A stretch of 64,000 bases of DNA. Origin: Heloderma charlesbogerti. Taxonomy: Eukaryota; Chordata; Lepidosauria; Squamata; Helodermatidae. This document shows, piece by piece, positions 12,091 through 22,584 of this stretch (position 1 is its first letter; every line of letters begins with the position of its first letter). The notes below the pieces were generated by a model, which made no database searches, was not told where the DNA came from, and saw only the letters and a program-made list of their open reading frames with translations. The DNA lies in assembly GCA_026122225.1 (NCBI GenBank), contig JANEZZ010001953.1, forward strand, positions 1,550,001-1,614,000, written 5' to 3'. A program made the translations under genes and the position numbers.

Positions 12091-12904
12091 AGAGCTGTAG
12101 CTGGGCGAGTGAGTGCGTCGTTTGTGACGGGCCCTTTCCCTGGATGTACTCCTGTGGGAGCGCTCTCAATGTTTCATCCCTTCCTGTGGGATGTGTCTGA
12201 TTTGGCAAATAACCTCCTCCAGTAAATCCAGCATGGATCTTTCCCTTTCCCGGATTTGTGGTTGGGGTTGGCCCTCAGGGTTGGCCCTCCAGCTGGGCTC
12301 CAGGCCCCCTGCCCTTTCCTCCAAAGGCTGCTGCGATGGGGGGGGGACTGGGGTCCTCCATTTCCTGCCCTTTCTGAGGCTCCAAATGACGGTGTGGGCC
12401 AGAGGGGTTTACCCTGGATTTCCCACCCTTTCAGTCCCTTCTCCGGGGGTGGGGGGACATGAGGAGCCTTGCCACTGCCTGACCCACCCTTGCCGGGACG
12501 CTCCTGTTCCTTGGAGGGGGGGGCAATGGAAGCCGCCGCCGCCCCTCACAGGCTCCGCCACCTGGTGAGGCCTCGCTCTGCCACACCCGTGCTGGCCACT
12601 GGCGGGGAGGGGGCTGATAGTGGCGCAGCTGAGATTCCCTCTGTTTCGCAGCGGCACAGCCAGAGAGTTGGGGCTTCCCTGGAGCCTGTGCAGCGGCAGG
12701 TAAGAAGCCGGGTGTGTGTGTTCTGGATACTTCTCCCCACCGCGAGCCAGCTCTCTGCATGCCAGAGGAGCGGTCCCCTCCCCTGCATTGCAACCGCAAG
12801 CCGCTCTTCTCTTCTTTGTCTTCTTTTTTTTGTCTTCCTTTTTCTGTTGTTGCTCTCGTGCGTGCGAGCTAGGAGAAGCTGCCTCCTTCCACAAGGCAGA
12901 AAGT

Positions 12905-13027
12905 AAAACTGGCAAGCATGGGGGAGGCCCCGCCTCCTCCAGAAATTTCTTTTGGAGACTGCCTTCTCAGTCCGTGAGGTGGGACTCTCCCCATACTGAC
13001 TGACCTCCTGCACTCGGTAGGAGAAAC
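12905..13027. repeat. DIRS right terminal region (inverted repeat)
   Basis: Reverse complement partner of 8455-8567. The outermost bases, tgcactcggtaggagaaac, pair with the second half of the internal complementary region at 8767-8803. Confidence 0.85.
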
Positions 13028-13069
13028 AATATCATAACATAAAATCTTTACAAATGATAGTCAAATGTT

Positions 13070-13485
13070 AGTGACCTGGTTGCATGTAACAGCAATTCCT
13101 GGGTTGTTACCCAGCAACTGCAGATATCTAGCAGGAATGAGCAAGCTCATCACTTCCGCTTTCAATTAGCAACCCAGGAAAGCCCCATTCCACAGTTGTT
13201 ACTGTGACGTCTGAAGCCGAAAACTCTGGGTTGTTTAGGGATTAAACAACCCAGAGTTAACTGAACAACAAACTCTGGGTTAACTCTGGGTTGTTTAACC
13301 CAGAGTTTCTGGATTCAGACATCACAACAACAGAGAAACAGAGTGTTCCTGGATTGTTAATTGAAAGTGGAAGTGATGAATGCACAGAAGGCAAAGCACT
13401 CGATTGCTGCTGCTCAGCCCCAACAACCCATGGTTTAAACAACTTGCATGTTGTTGTTACTTATGAGCTTGACCAGTGTACGTTT
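13070..13485. repeat. Palindromic MITE, copy A
   Basis: A long imperfect hairpin. The left arm (catcacttccgctttcaatt ... acgtctgaagccgaaaactc) pairs with the right arm (tctggattcagacatcac ... caattgaaa... gtggaagtgatg). The centre at 13222-13316 is a set of inverted aactctgggttgttt / aacaacccagagtt units. No coding capacity. The superfamily is unclear. Confidence 0.7.
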
Positions 13486-13499
13486 AGGAAACCCTAATT

Positions 13500-13850
13500 T
13501 ATTTAGGAAACAATGGCCACATTCACATGTTGCTTTAAGCCTTGAATTATGGCTTATGTAAATAAGCAGTGTGCTTGTGCAGGCAGCCCATTCACTCTCG
13601 CTTCATCCCTCCCTTTGCATGGGCAGGTAAACAAACCAGGAAAGGGAAAGCTTTGTGTGATCCTAACCTGGGATTATGGTTTACTGAGCCCAAACAAGCT
13701 AATATTTGTAAATCAATCACAAACCCTGGTTTAAAGCTGGTACAATCCAGGCTTATTTGGGCATAATAAACCATAATTCCAGGTTTGGACATCACACTTG
13801 GCTATTCATACCTAGTTTGTTTATGCACTTGCACCTTATAACTGCAGTTC
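13500..13850. repeat. Palindromic MITE, copy B
   Basis: A second hairpin lies directly beside copy A. ctgggattatggtttactga followed by gcccaaacaagc pairs imperfectly with gcttatttgggcataataaa followed by ccataattccaggt. Like copy A it ends an arm with gacatcacac, suggesting a related family. Confidence 0.55.
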
Positions 13851-14340
13851 TGCAGATGCCTTTGCAGACTTTGCACTGCGTATCTCTCCCCATCCTCAAA
13901 CAAACTGGGATGTTCTCCCTACCAGTGATCTCTCTTGCCTCTAACCATGGAAGATACACACATGAATGCTGTGCATTTCACACATTGTTGACCCAGAGGT
14001 GACCCCAGAGAGCAATCTCAAAGGAGCCAGGATGTCTCTCCAGGCTACTCCCTCCCACCTGTTCAAGACCCCCTCCAACTATTATGTGTGAATTGTGCAC
14101 AACAGCACGTGCCTATTCTGTTGCTCATACATGTGGTATGAGGAGGAGGAGAAGGCAGACCTAACTGTGGTTGTACTTGGTGGAAGAAGCGGTGGAGAGC
14201 AACCCAAAGATCCAAGAACTCCAGCAAGAGCAGTAGACAAAGAACACCCCCCTAACAAATGCTGAATGGGTAGTCAAAATGTGCAACAGGTAGAAGGTTA
14301 ACTTGATAAAGATCTAGTTGCACAGACTGCTAGAACAGGG
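13851..14340. other. Intron, unassigned sequence before the L2
   Basis: No exon or repeat is recognised. Part of 14120-14340 could belong to the L2 5' end, whose exact start I cannot fix. Confidence 0.35.
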
Positions 14341-14413
14341 ATTAGGATCTTGGAGGACATGGACTAGAGGGAGATGCACAGGCATTTAGATGCAGAGACT
14401 AGAGGGAGATGCA

Positions 14414-14751
14414 GAGCCAGGACCTGTAGGAGAAGCTGCCACCATCGGGGAAGAGGCGTGCCTGCTGCTGCTGGGCCTGCTGCTGGTGCCGCCGCTACCA
14501 ACACCAGGCCTTCCCTGTGGACTCCTGCCTGGCAGACTGCCAGTCCTTGCAGGACCAGGCCCCTAGGTACCGAGCCAGCTGTGCTGCTTCCACCTGCCCC
14601 TTCCTGGAGGGGCTACATAAGCTGGCTGGCTGAGGTGGCCTGGGAGAGCCAGGACCTGCAGGAGAAGCTGCCACCATTGGGGAAGAGGCGTGCCTGCTGC
14701 CGCCGCCGCCGCCACCAACACCAGGCCTTCCCTGTGGACTCCTGCCTGGCA
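14414..14751 (+). repeat. Tandem modules in the L2 5' UTR
   Basis: Bases 14414-14534 and 14646-14751 are two copies of one module (gagccaggacctg ... gagaagctgccaccat ... aagaggcgtgcctgctg ... ccttccctgtggactcctgc) offset by 232 bp. They differ in the length of a CTG/CCG run. Modular 5' repeats are often promoter units in LINEs; here that is inference. Confidence 0.75.
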
Positions 14752-14773
14752 TTATTTTTAACAGGACTTTTAA

Positions 14774-16053
14774 TTGTTTTTTTTAATTGTTTTGTTGTTG
14801 TTGTTGTTTTGTTTTTTTAATTTGGGGGGGGTTGTTGTGTTTTTAGGGGTGGGTAGCCTGCCTGATAGGCGGGAGCAAGGGGGCATGTGTCCACCTGATG
14901 GAGGCAGTGGGGGGAGTGTTGGGGGCCAGAACATACCGAGGCTGGGCGGCAGGCGCTGGTGGAGCGCTAGGGGTAGGCCATGCCAGGTAAGGGGAACAAG
15001 GGAGAGATGTGTAGTATCTGTCCCCTCCTCCAGGCCTGTCCAGAGCCAAAGGATGGCTGGGGGAGGCGTGACCCCATCTTCTGGCCTTCGTTTGCTGCTC
15101 TGCAATGCCAGGTCTGTTACCCAGAAAACCTCCCTCATCCATGACATGATCCTGGATGAGGGTGCAGACCTGGCATGTATTACGGAGACCTGGCTGGCTG
15201 AGGCTGCTGCTCCAACCCTTGCAGCCATGTGTCCAGCCGGATTTTTGTATGCACAGCAGCCGAGGGCTGGGGATTGGGGAGGGGGAGTGGCTGTTATCTA
15301 CCGAGAGTCCTTGGTCTTCACCAGACCCCCTCTCCGGGAGACCAAGGTTGCTGAGTGCATGTACTGGAGGTTGGGCCTGAAGGGCAGTCTGGGGATTCTG
15401 CTTGTGTACCGTCCACCCCGCTGCACGACTGACTCCCTGGCCGAGGTGCTTGAAGTGGTCTCTGATGTGTGTGTACAGTCCCCTAATTTATTGGTGTTGG
15501 GGGACTTCAACATACATTCGGAGGCCATCCTCACAGGAGCACCTCGGGACTTCATGGAGACCATATTCTAACTGGGCCCACCCATGTAGCCGGTCATGCA
15601 CTAGACCTTGTGTTTGTTTCTAGAGAAGCGGGGAGTGATCTGGAAGTCGGGGGTATATCCACCACCCCCTTGTCATGGTCAGATCACTATCTGGTGACGT
15701 TGGACTTCTTGGTTCCACAACCCCTCCGCAGGGGTGGAGGACCCATTAAAATGGTCCGCCCCAGGCGTCTTATGGATCCAAATGGATTCCTGAATGTGCT
15801 TGGGGATTCTCTGGGGCACGCCAATGGACACTTGGTCGAGACCCTGGTGGGTGGCTGGAATGCCGCAATCACTGGGGCATTAGATCGGGTGGCTCCGAAA
15901 CGCCCTCTCCCCCTGAACAGGGCTCGGACTGCACCATGGTTCAATCCGCGGTTACAAGCTCTGAAACAGGAGGTGAGACAGCTAGAGCGCCGGTGGCAGA
16001 AGTCTCGCTCCAAAGACGATCAGACACGGGCTAGAGCTGTATCTTCAGCCTAG
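14774..16053 (+). pseudogene. L2 endonuclease region (two frames)
   Basis: The frame at 14774-15571 begins in the 5' UTR and covers the AP-endonuclease start LLLCNARSVTQKTSLIHDMI, the ITETWL catalytic block and VLGDFNIHSE. A shift near 15565 moves to 15610-16053, which carries SDHYLV, the catalytic Asp-His pair. All endonuclease motifs are recognisable but not in one frame. Confidence 0.75.
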
Positions 16054-16342
16054 CACATGGCGGTGAAGGCAGCAAAAAAGGAATATTATGCTGCCTCTAT
16101 CACGTCTGCAGCATGCTGTCCCAGGAGGCTGTTCCAAGTGGTCCGGAGCCTGGTTGGTCCTGTGGCTCCTGAACCGCTGGAGCATTCTAAGGCCTCCTGT
16201 GAGGCCTTGGAAAGGCACTTTGCAGATAAAATTGATCAGATTAGGTGTGTTACTCTGCACGCTGTGGATAGTTAGTGAGCAAGAGGCAGCCTGTGGCAAA
16301 CCGGTTTTGTGAGATCGGTTCCAGCTTCTTCCTCCTGATGAG

Positions 16343-17887
16343 GTGGACAAGGTGCTTTCTTCTGTAAGGCCAACCACCTGCTTACATGATCCTTGCCCAT
16401 CTTGGCTCATTATGGGCTGCAGAGAGAGACTGGGTGAGGGGATCAGGGTGGTGGTGAACACCTCCCTTGAGGAGGGAGTGATGCCGTCAGCCCTCAAGGA
16501 GGCAGTGATAAGACCGCTCTTAAAGAAGCCCTCCTTGGATCCTCAAGTTCTGAACAACTTTCGCCCAGTCTCAAATCTGCCATTTTTGGGCAAGGTGATT
16601 GAGCGGGTGGTGGCGATGCAGTTGAAGGCACACTTGGAAGAAACTGATTATCTAGACCCATTTCAGTCAGGCTTCAGGCTTGGACATAGGACAGAAACGG
16701 CCTTGGTCGCTTTGGTAGATGATATGAGGAGGGCTTTGGACAGGGGTGAATGCTCCTTCCTTGTTCTCCTCGACCTCTCAGCGGCTTTTGATACCATTGA
16801 CCACGGTATCCCCCTGGACCGCCTGGAGGGGTTGGGCATGGGAGACACCGTATTGCAGTAGTTCCGGTCCTTCCTCTCCGGCAGGTACCAGAGGGTAGCA
16901 CTGGGAGAGGAGGTTTCGGACCCGTGGCCACTCACTTGTGGGGTGCCACAGGGTTCCATCCTCTCCCCGATGCTATTTAACATCTATGTGAAGCCGCTGG
17001 GGGCTATCATCAGGAGATTTGGGGTGCGGTGTCATCAATATGCGGATGACACGCAGCTCTACCTCTCATTCAAATCTTCACCAAGGTTGGCCGTAGAATC
17101 CCTGTCCAAATGTCTGGAGATGGTGAGTGGCTGGATGGGGAGGAATAAGCTGAAGCTGAACCCTGACAAGACCGAGGTACTTTTGGTGGGAGACAAGAGG
17201 AGGCTGGGGGATGTTGACCTGGTGCTGAATGGGGTACGGCTACCCTTGAAAGACCAGGTCTGCAGCCTGGGGGTCATTTTGGACTCCCAGCTGTCCAAGG
17301 AGGCTCAGGTGTCAGCTGTGAGCCGGACAGCGCTGTATCAACTCCATCTGATACGGCGGCTGTGCCCCTTCCTTCCTGACCATCTGTTCCCATCGGTAGT
17401 ACATGCCCTGGTCTCCTCTCGTTTAGACTACTGTAATGCGCTCTGCGTGGGGTTACCCTTGAAGACAGTTCGGAAGCTGCAGCTGGTACAGAACACAGCA
17501 GCTCGCCTGATTAAAGGCAGCTGCCGGCGAGATCACATCACTCCAGTGCTGAAGGAGTTGCACTGGTTACCAGTTGTTTTCTGGGCCAAATTCAAGGTGT
17601 TGGTTTTGACCTTTAAAACCCTATATGGTTCCGGCCCAGCCTATCTCAAGGAGCACCTCCAGCAACACCAGACAGGCCGCTTAACAAGATCAGCCTTGGA
17701 TGGCCTTCTCTCTGTCTCATCAGCCAGGACAGCTAGACTGGTGGGGACGAGGGAGAGGGCCTTTTCTGTGGTGGCCCCCACTCTGTGGAACTCCCTCCCT
17801 AGGGAACTCCGCCATGCCCCCTCTTTAATGAGCTTCCGTCATGCATTAAAAACGTGGTTGTTCAGGCAGGCATTTGGGGCGGGTTAG
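16343..17887 (+). pseudogene. L2 reverse transcriptase region (broken by a stop)
   Basis: The frame at 16343-16861 carries motif A LDLSAAFDTIDHG and ends at a TAG codon (16859-16861) where WF would be expected. The frame at 16943-17887 carries GVPQGS-type sequence, QYADDTQLY with both catalytic aspartates, then LNPDKTEVLLVG and the C-terminal LWNSLPRELR. The catalytic residues are intact; stops alone inactivate it. Confidence 0.8.
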
Positions 17888-18000
17888 GGTATTTTAGAAA
17901 ATGTTTTTACTGTAGAATTTTATTGGTTTAAACTGTTTTATTGTACGCTGTACATTGCCCAGAGTGGCTGGGTGACCAGCCAGATGGGTGATTAATACAT

Positions 18001-18031
18001 TTAGTAATAATAACAACAACAACAACAACAA
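18001..18031 (+). repeat. (CAA)n tail of the L2
   Basis: A run of AAC units follows the L2 3' terminus and marks the insertion end. Confidence 0.7.
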
Positions 18032-18065
18032 TTTAGTGACCAACAAATTTTAGGCATACAAGTAC

Positions 18066-18214
18066 CTTGCTTGTTTCAGGACTTTCTGGGTCGAACTGGA
18101 CCTGCTTTGCTGCAAGTTCTCTGCCTGTATCCACATCGTAGCACAAGTACACACGGCCAAAGGCACCCTGTCCTAGGAGTTTTCCTCGTCGCCAGTTGAC
18201 AGGAGCACTTGGAG
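18066..18214 (-). CDS. MAP3K3: MAP3K3 exon: glycine-rich loop and ATP-binding lysine
   Basis: The 149-bp exon begins with two bases completing a serine codon and then reads [40 protein letters not shown] and [15 protein letters not shown] is the nucleotide-binding P-loop and AAKQ contains the catalytic lysine. Acceptor ttgacag, donor gtactt. It begins 35 bp beyond the 3' end of the L2 insertion, so that insertion enlarged the intron to about 11 kb. Confidence 0.96.
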
Positions 18215-19743
18215 CTGTCAAATACAATAGTCATTCTCTGTTTATAATGCCATCCATAAATACTCCCCTACACACATTGACAGAAATTATTTATAATTTC
18301 TAAAGGGTTAAAAAGGAAGCATGAGAGAGACAGGGAGATGCTTCCAGTCTCCAAGGGAGTCTACCCCTCAAAGCAGCAAGGTGCAGCATATAAAATATGT
18401 GTCTTAAAAACAGCTGTTTTTACTTTATTTCTGCTTGAAAAGCTTTTAGAGGGCAATGACTCAGCTCTTTAGTTTGTAAGATCATAAGAACTGCTGTGCA
18501 CACCAAAACCCCATCTAGCTTAGCACCTTCTCTTGTCAGTGGCCACCCAGAAGCCCCAGGGAAGCTTATAAGCATGACAAGATGGCCTCTCCTATTGTTC
18601 ATCCATAGTACTTGTAAACAGAAGTTCTATTCTTAACTATATCATGATTAAGAGCCACAGACATACCTACCTAGAGATGAAAAATTTCTGGGAATTTTGA
18701 AGTCATGGATAAAAACCTGGGGCTTTCCTCTTTCCTTGCCCCCTCAGAAAAAAATGAAATTTTGGGGAAAATGGAAAAGTATGCAATACTTATTTTCTTT
18801 TCAAACTTTATCTTGTTTTGCTACTTTTGCAAAGCTAAATGTATCATTTATAAAATATAGCATATAAAATTATCCTATTTTATATATTTATGAAATTAGC
18901 AAAACTCTGTAGCACAGCTTACTCCCAGATAAGCGTGTACAGGATTAGAACGTCCAAAGAAGTAAGCCCCTTTGAGTTACTCCCAGGTATGTGCATATAG
19001 GGTTGCAGCCTTAGTTTGTACAAGCAAAAGGACAGGCGATGCAGGATACTTGTGTCTTGTATCTCCAAACTAGATCAAAGAAGAAGACAAGAAACAATTC
19101 ACAAGAAAAAGACCATTTATGTGCTCTTCTCATGAAAATGGCAGTACCCTTAAGGCACATAAACATATCTTGAATTTGCTGTTGTATACATCTATAGCAG
19201 GAATAAGCAACCATTTGGTGCTGTGGGCACATTTGGCAAAGGAAAAGTAACCTGCTGAAAGGACTGAGTACAAGGCAGAGGTGGGGCCTGAGCCCCAACA
19301 CACTAAACGACTCATTTGAACCCAGTTTTCAGCACCGACAGAAACTTATTTCACAGCAACTCCAGTTGCTAGTAAGAAAACGTTAGTTTTTTCTAAAACG
19401 TGGGTGCCAAGAAAGGTGTCCGGGGCTGCACTGATGCCCACAGGTGCCACATTGCCGAACTCTGGTCTGCAGTATACAAAGGAATTCGAATTCTCTAATA
19501 CTGTTGATTGTCTTACATTAAAATCTGCACACTATACATTTTGCGTGAGTAAAAACTTGTCATAAAAAGGATTACAAGAGAAAATATTTCATGGGTTTTA
19601 CCACCGTTTTTCAAAAATTTTCAACTTTTCTGTCAGAAAAAAAGAAAAGAAAGACCATCCTCAAAAAACTGCCGTTGTCCCCACTGCCCCAAATTTTTCT
19701 GGGTTTTTCTTTCACCTCGAGGCCTTCATATCCCTAGACTTAC
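18215..19743. other. Intron with small repeat fragments
   Basis: At about 18425-18605 the minus strand carries a reptile repeat tail (ctagatggggttttggtgtg ... cagttcttatgatctta). At 18906-19015 there are two oppositely oriented copies of the short motif ttactcccag-taagYgtgtaYagg, another hairpin-like repeat also seen at 37660-37745. No exon is seen. Confidence 0.45.
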
Positions 19744-19804
19744 CTTCTATGAATTTTATCTCATCTGTTAGAAAGCCCTCTGTGTCAGCAGCCACCACAA
19801 GATC
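19744..19804 (-). other. Exon-like 61-bp segment; would be a premature-stop (poison) exon of MAP3K3
   Basis: Between the coding exons at 19920 and 18214 lies a segment with an acceptor (attatcacag) and a strong donor (gaag|gtaagt). Its length is 61 bp, not a multiple of three. The upstream exon ends with a single T of a split codon, so joining it to this segment (starting GA) creates TGA at once, whereas skipping it keeps the kinase frame. I do not know this exon from human MAP3K3. It could be a cryptic splice pair with no use. The call rests on splice motifs only. Confidence 0.3.
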
Positions 19805-19919
19805 CTGTGATAATTCTACAAGCCCAATAAAGAAGTGCTTCCTTCTGTCCATTTTGCATGCACTGGCAAATCTGTTCCCTCTGGTGTTCCCTCTCCTAAA
19901 TCCAGGACTGTCTGCTTAC

Positions 19920-20111
19920 ATTTAGTTGGGATGTTCCTCTCCTGCACGGTGAGAGCATTCTCACTGTCAGCACTCCGCAGGCGCCCACGGGGGTCTAGAT
20001 GCTGCACTGTGAGGCCATGATTCTCCCCATTGGTGCTCAAGGAGCGGCTTGATGGCACTAGCGTAAAGAGGTTGCCCTGGTGGCGCCGAATACGAGGAAA
20101 TGTCCTCCGGC
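19920..20111 (-). CDS. MAP3K3: MAP3K3 exon: regulatory region before the kinase domain
   Basis: The 192-bp exon encodes [20 protein letters not shown], then [20 protein letters not shown] and [23 protein letters not shown]. It is basic and serine-rich, with no catalytic residues, and is strongly conserved with human MEKK3 (the [20 protein letters not shown] block is identical as I recall it). This block is one of the best discriminators from MAP3K2. Acceptor actctacag; donor T|gtaagc, leaving one T for the next codon. Confidence 0.96.
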
Positions 20112-20825
20112 CTGTAGAGTTAGCAAGCATCAGGAAGGGAAAAATTAGGTTAAAACAGCCCATATACTACAGAAATCAGGTATGAGGACAGAATTTTGGG
20201 AATGGAGCAAAAAGATCTGCAGACATGAATTCTGACCTAGTATCTTGTTATGTGAAGGCAAAGTAAAATCAAAATTACTTTGGACATCTGTGTTCTAGAT
20301 TAATCTTGCAGTGCATAAGGCGACAAATTAGTTTTACCGATGGGTCACACGAAGTGGAGTGGGTGGGGAGCAAAAAAGGGAATAAGGGAAACCTCTTAGG
20401 TGCTGGAAAATGTGTTTATTTACAGAATCTTTTGAGTAATTAATCCAGTTATCGATGCATTTTGAACATGTGCTCAAACATGACAGCAATATTCATTCTC
20501 AAGATATAGATTATTTTCATCCTCTTATAACCCCCAAGAACGCAGGAGTTCATTCCTTGAATTAGCATCGTCCTACTTCCCATCTCCCTCCCCTTCTGAA
20601 GCCATTTCACTACAGGAAAGGATAAGGAGGAAAGTCATATTTTCACTTGCATAATCCTTCCTCTACCACCTTCTAGTACTCCCAACTGAGTTCAAGAGGA
20701 GTGGAGAATGAGAGAGGGGGTTGGCAACTGGGGAAGCAGACAGCTCCCTCGGGAGAGATGTGAAGTGGCAACCTTATCATGAACGTTAAAAGCAGGGTGC
20801 CTTCCTTCAGCACAAGCATACCCAC
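20112..20825. other. Intron, unassigned sequence
   Basis: Nothing recognised apart from splice signals at both ends. Confidence 0.4.
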
Positions 20826-20918
20826 CATCACTATAATCCTTGTGCTGCATGGAGACATGGTAACGCCGAGGGTAGGTCCCGCCTTTCTCTGCTTTGTCAT
20901 AGATTTGATTTTCATGAT
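20826..20918 (-). CDS. MAP3K3: MAP3K3 exon: [12 protein letters not shown] segment
   Basis: The 93-bp exon encodes [20 protein letters not shown] followed by [23 protein letters not shown] is shared by MEKK2 and MEKK3, so this exon supports the pair rather than one member. Acceptor tctatcctag; donor GATG|gtgggt, a weaker donor than its neighbours. Both boundary phases match the flanking exons. Confidence 0.95.
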
Positions 20919-22116
20919 CTAGGATAGAGACAGAGGCAGAACAAGTTACACGCACATCTTCCAGATAAACATAACACTAGTGGAGGTCCCTGGGGAGAAA
21001 ACCCCCCAGTGAACCTTGTTATTGGATGAAGGGTTTTGCAAAATGTGTACAAACCTTAACAGGGGATTGTGCAGTCTACTGGATAGCTAAAATACGGGCT
21101 GAAATAATGCAAGCTCTTTTCATCTAGTCCAGGAATGGGCATCCTTTTTGCCCCTGAGGGTCTCATGTGAACATGGGTGGTGAGCTGAGGGGCTGCATGT
21201 CTGTGTGTGGAGCTGGAGCCAGCAGCTGATGGTACACATGACCAGGGCCAACACCCCACCCCGAACATATATGCAGTCTTCCCCCATGCTCACACACCAT
21301 CTTTCTCTTACCCACACACATTCATGGGGAGGATGGGCATGCAGGGAGGGGAAGGTTAATCAGCTGTCCGCAGAGACTGTATTTTTTTACTGGGAGGATG
21401 GCATGTGGAGTTGACCCTTCCCTATGTACTGTCCTCCCCATCATAATCACCGCCCCCCGCCCCAGTAAACAGCTGTTGGGCAGGCTGGAGAGAGCATGAT
21501 GTACATGGGGAAAATGGTGTGCAGCAAATGAGTTGTCTATATATGATCTAGTCAAACTGCAATGCATAGATTTCTGAAGAGTATGAAATGGCTTTTGGTA
21601 TTTTGGACTGAGATGTTGGAGGAAAGATTTATACACAAAAAGGGCGGAATGACCAGAGAGTAATGACTATGGCTCATTGAGCTATACAGACCACAGCAAT
21701 TCAGCCCTCTTCCCACTGAGATGTTAGGGTAGCTCGCACATGGCAGCCTGTTAGCTTATCCTCATCTCTGCTCTTCTAGTAATTAAAAGAAGCCTTTTTG
21801 GTTTAGCAAACCTTCTAGAGAAAGAAAGACATGTGTCTCCCTCCCAGACCAGGAAACATTCAACCTGGCAGGGGCAAGAGAATCAGAGAGGCAGAAGTGA
21901 CCTGGCCCCTCATCAATGTCATCCACCTTAGGCTAGCCTGTAAGTCAGTTAATTCCTGACAACACATTGCCTGCACATTTCAAAACATTATTTCTTTAGC
22001 CAAAACACATACAGTGAATAAATATACAACAAATACAAAACAGAGAAATAACAATGAAGGAGATTCCTTATTTTCTCACACCTGTCAACTACCAACAGAT
22101 CAGATACTTGACTTAC
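20919..22116. other. Intron, unassigned sequence
   Basis: No coding sequence or clear repeat. Open frames in this stretch are low-complexity shadows. Confidence 0.4.
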
Positions 22117-22184
22117 TTGAAAAGTCTTGCCTATTGTCTGGGAAACTCTGAGCCCTGGACATGCAGGATTTTCGGAAGGAAAGG
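22117..22184 (-). CDS. MAP3K3: MAP3K3 exon: SFRKS / SRAQSFPDNRQ segment
   Basis: The 68-bp exon encodes LSFRKSCMSRAQSFPDNRQD followed by FS, and is bounded by cttcgaacag and gtaagt. The serine-rich string SRAQSFPDNRQ is conserved in MEKK2 and MEKK3. It begins with the third base of a serine codon and ends with the first base of an asparagine codon, consistent with both neighbours. Confidence 0.94.
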
Positions 22185-22518
22185 CTGTTCGAAGAGAGAG
22201 GGGTGAGGAAGAATTTAGATTTGTATTTAAGAACTACGGACGGGAATGGCCTATATGACAACTTCATGTGATAAAAAGAGGTACCTACCCCCAAGCTTAG
22301 GAATAGGCTGGGCAACCTAAACCCGAATAAATGGCAATAGTGTGTCTGCGTAACAGTATGCATGGTGGGATTTCTGCAATCTCAAAGATCATATAAATGA
22401 ACACTAGTTGCATTTTGAGTATTCCAACTTTTTAAAAACCTTGTTTATTTATATAAATAGCGAATAATATATCTAATTAATACTAAACAGCATAGACTAA
22501 ATTATATACAACTGGTCA

Positions 22519-22542
22519 CACACACACACACACACACACACA
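22519..22542. repeat. (CA)n microsatellite
   Basis: Twelve CA units lie just before the old L2 fragment. Confidence 0.9.
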
Positions 22543-22584
22543 GAATGAACATCCATAAATATATTTATATGGCCATCATGATTT

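Larger units (their letters stand above)
8405..13027 (-). mobile_element. DIRS-type tyrosine-recombinase retrotransposon, both termini present, coding region degraded
   Basis: This 4.6-kb element on the minus strand has inverted terminal repeats (8455-8567 and 12905-13010, about 90% matching), gag-like, reverse transcriptase and tyrosine recombinase regions in that order. An internal complementary region at 8717-8803 has its first half as the reverse complement of the left edge (8405-8461) and its second half as the reverse complement of the right edge (12990-13027). Both edges share AGAAAC. This is the classic DIRS design in which the internal region templates joining of the two ends. No target duplication is seen, as expected for recombinase-mediated insertion. 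The RNase H and methylase regions seem deleted near 9.8 kb. Confidence 0.88.
14360..18031 (+). mobile_element. Near-complete L2-clade LINE
   Basis: This ~3.7-kb plus-strand element has a GC-rich 5' UTR with duplicated modules, an endonuclease, a reverse transcriptase and a 3' tail ending gtggctgggtgaccagccag and (CAA)n. The block order, LLLCNARS ... GDFNIH ... LLKKPSLDP ... NLPFLGK ... SGFR ... LDLSAAFDTIDHG ... GVPQGS ... QYADDTQLY ... LNPDKTEVLLVG ... SRLDYCNAL ... LHWLPV, is that of L2. It lies antisense to MAP3K3, and its tail stops 35 bp before the 18066-18214 exon. Several frame shifts and an in-frame stop make it inactive. Confidence 0.85.

Noticed and set aside
12256..13013. Proline- or arginine-rich frames in several phases
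   Set aside because: They fall in the GC-rich DIRS leader and terminal repeat; no frame has recognised homology.
13222..13316. CRISPR-like or tandem repeat array
   Set aside because: The units are inverted, form the centre of a hairpin MITE, and have no regular spacers.
18425..18605. Possible small gene on the minus strand
   Set aside because: The sequence is the common reptile repeat tail (gatgg..ttttggt...cttatgatctta), not coding.
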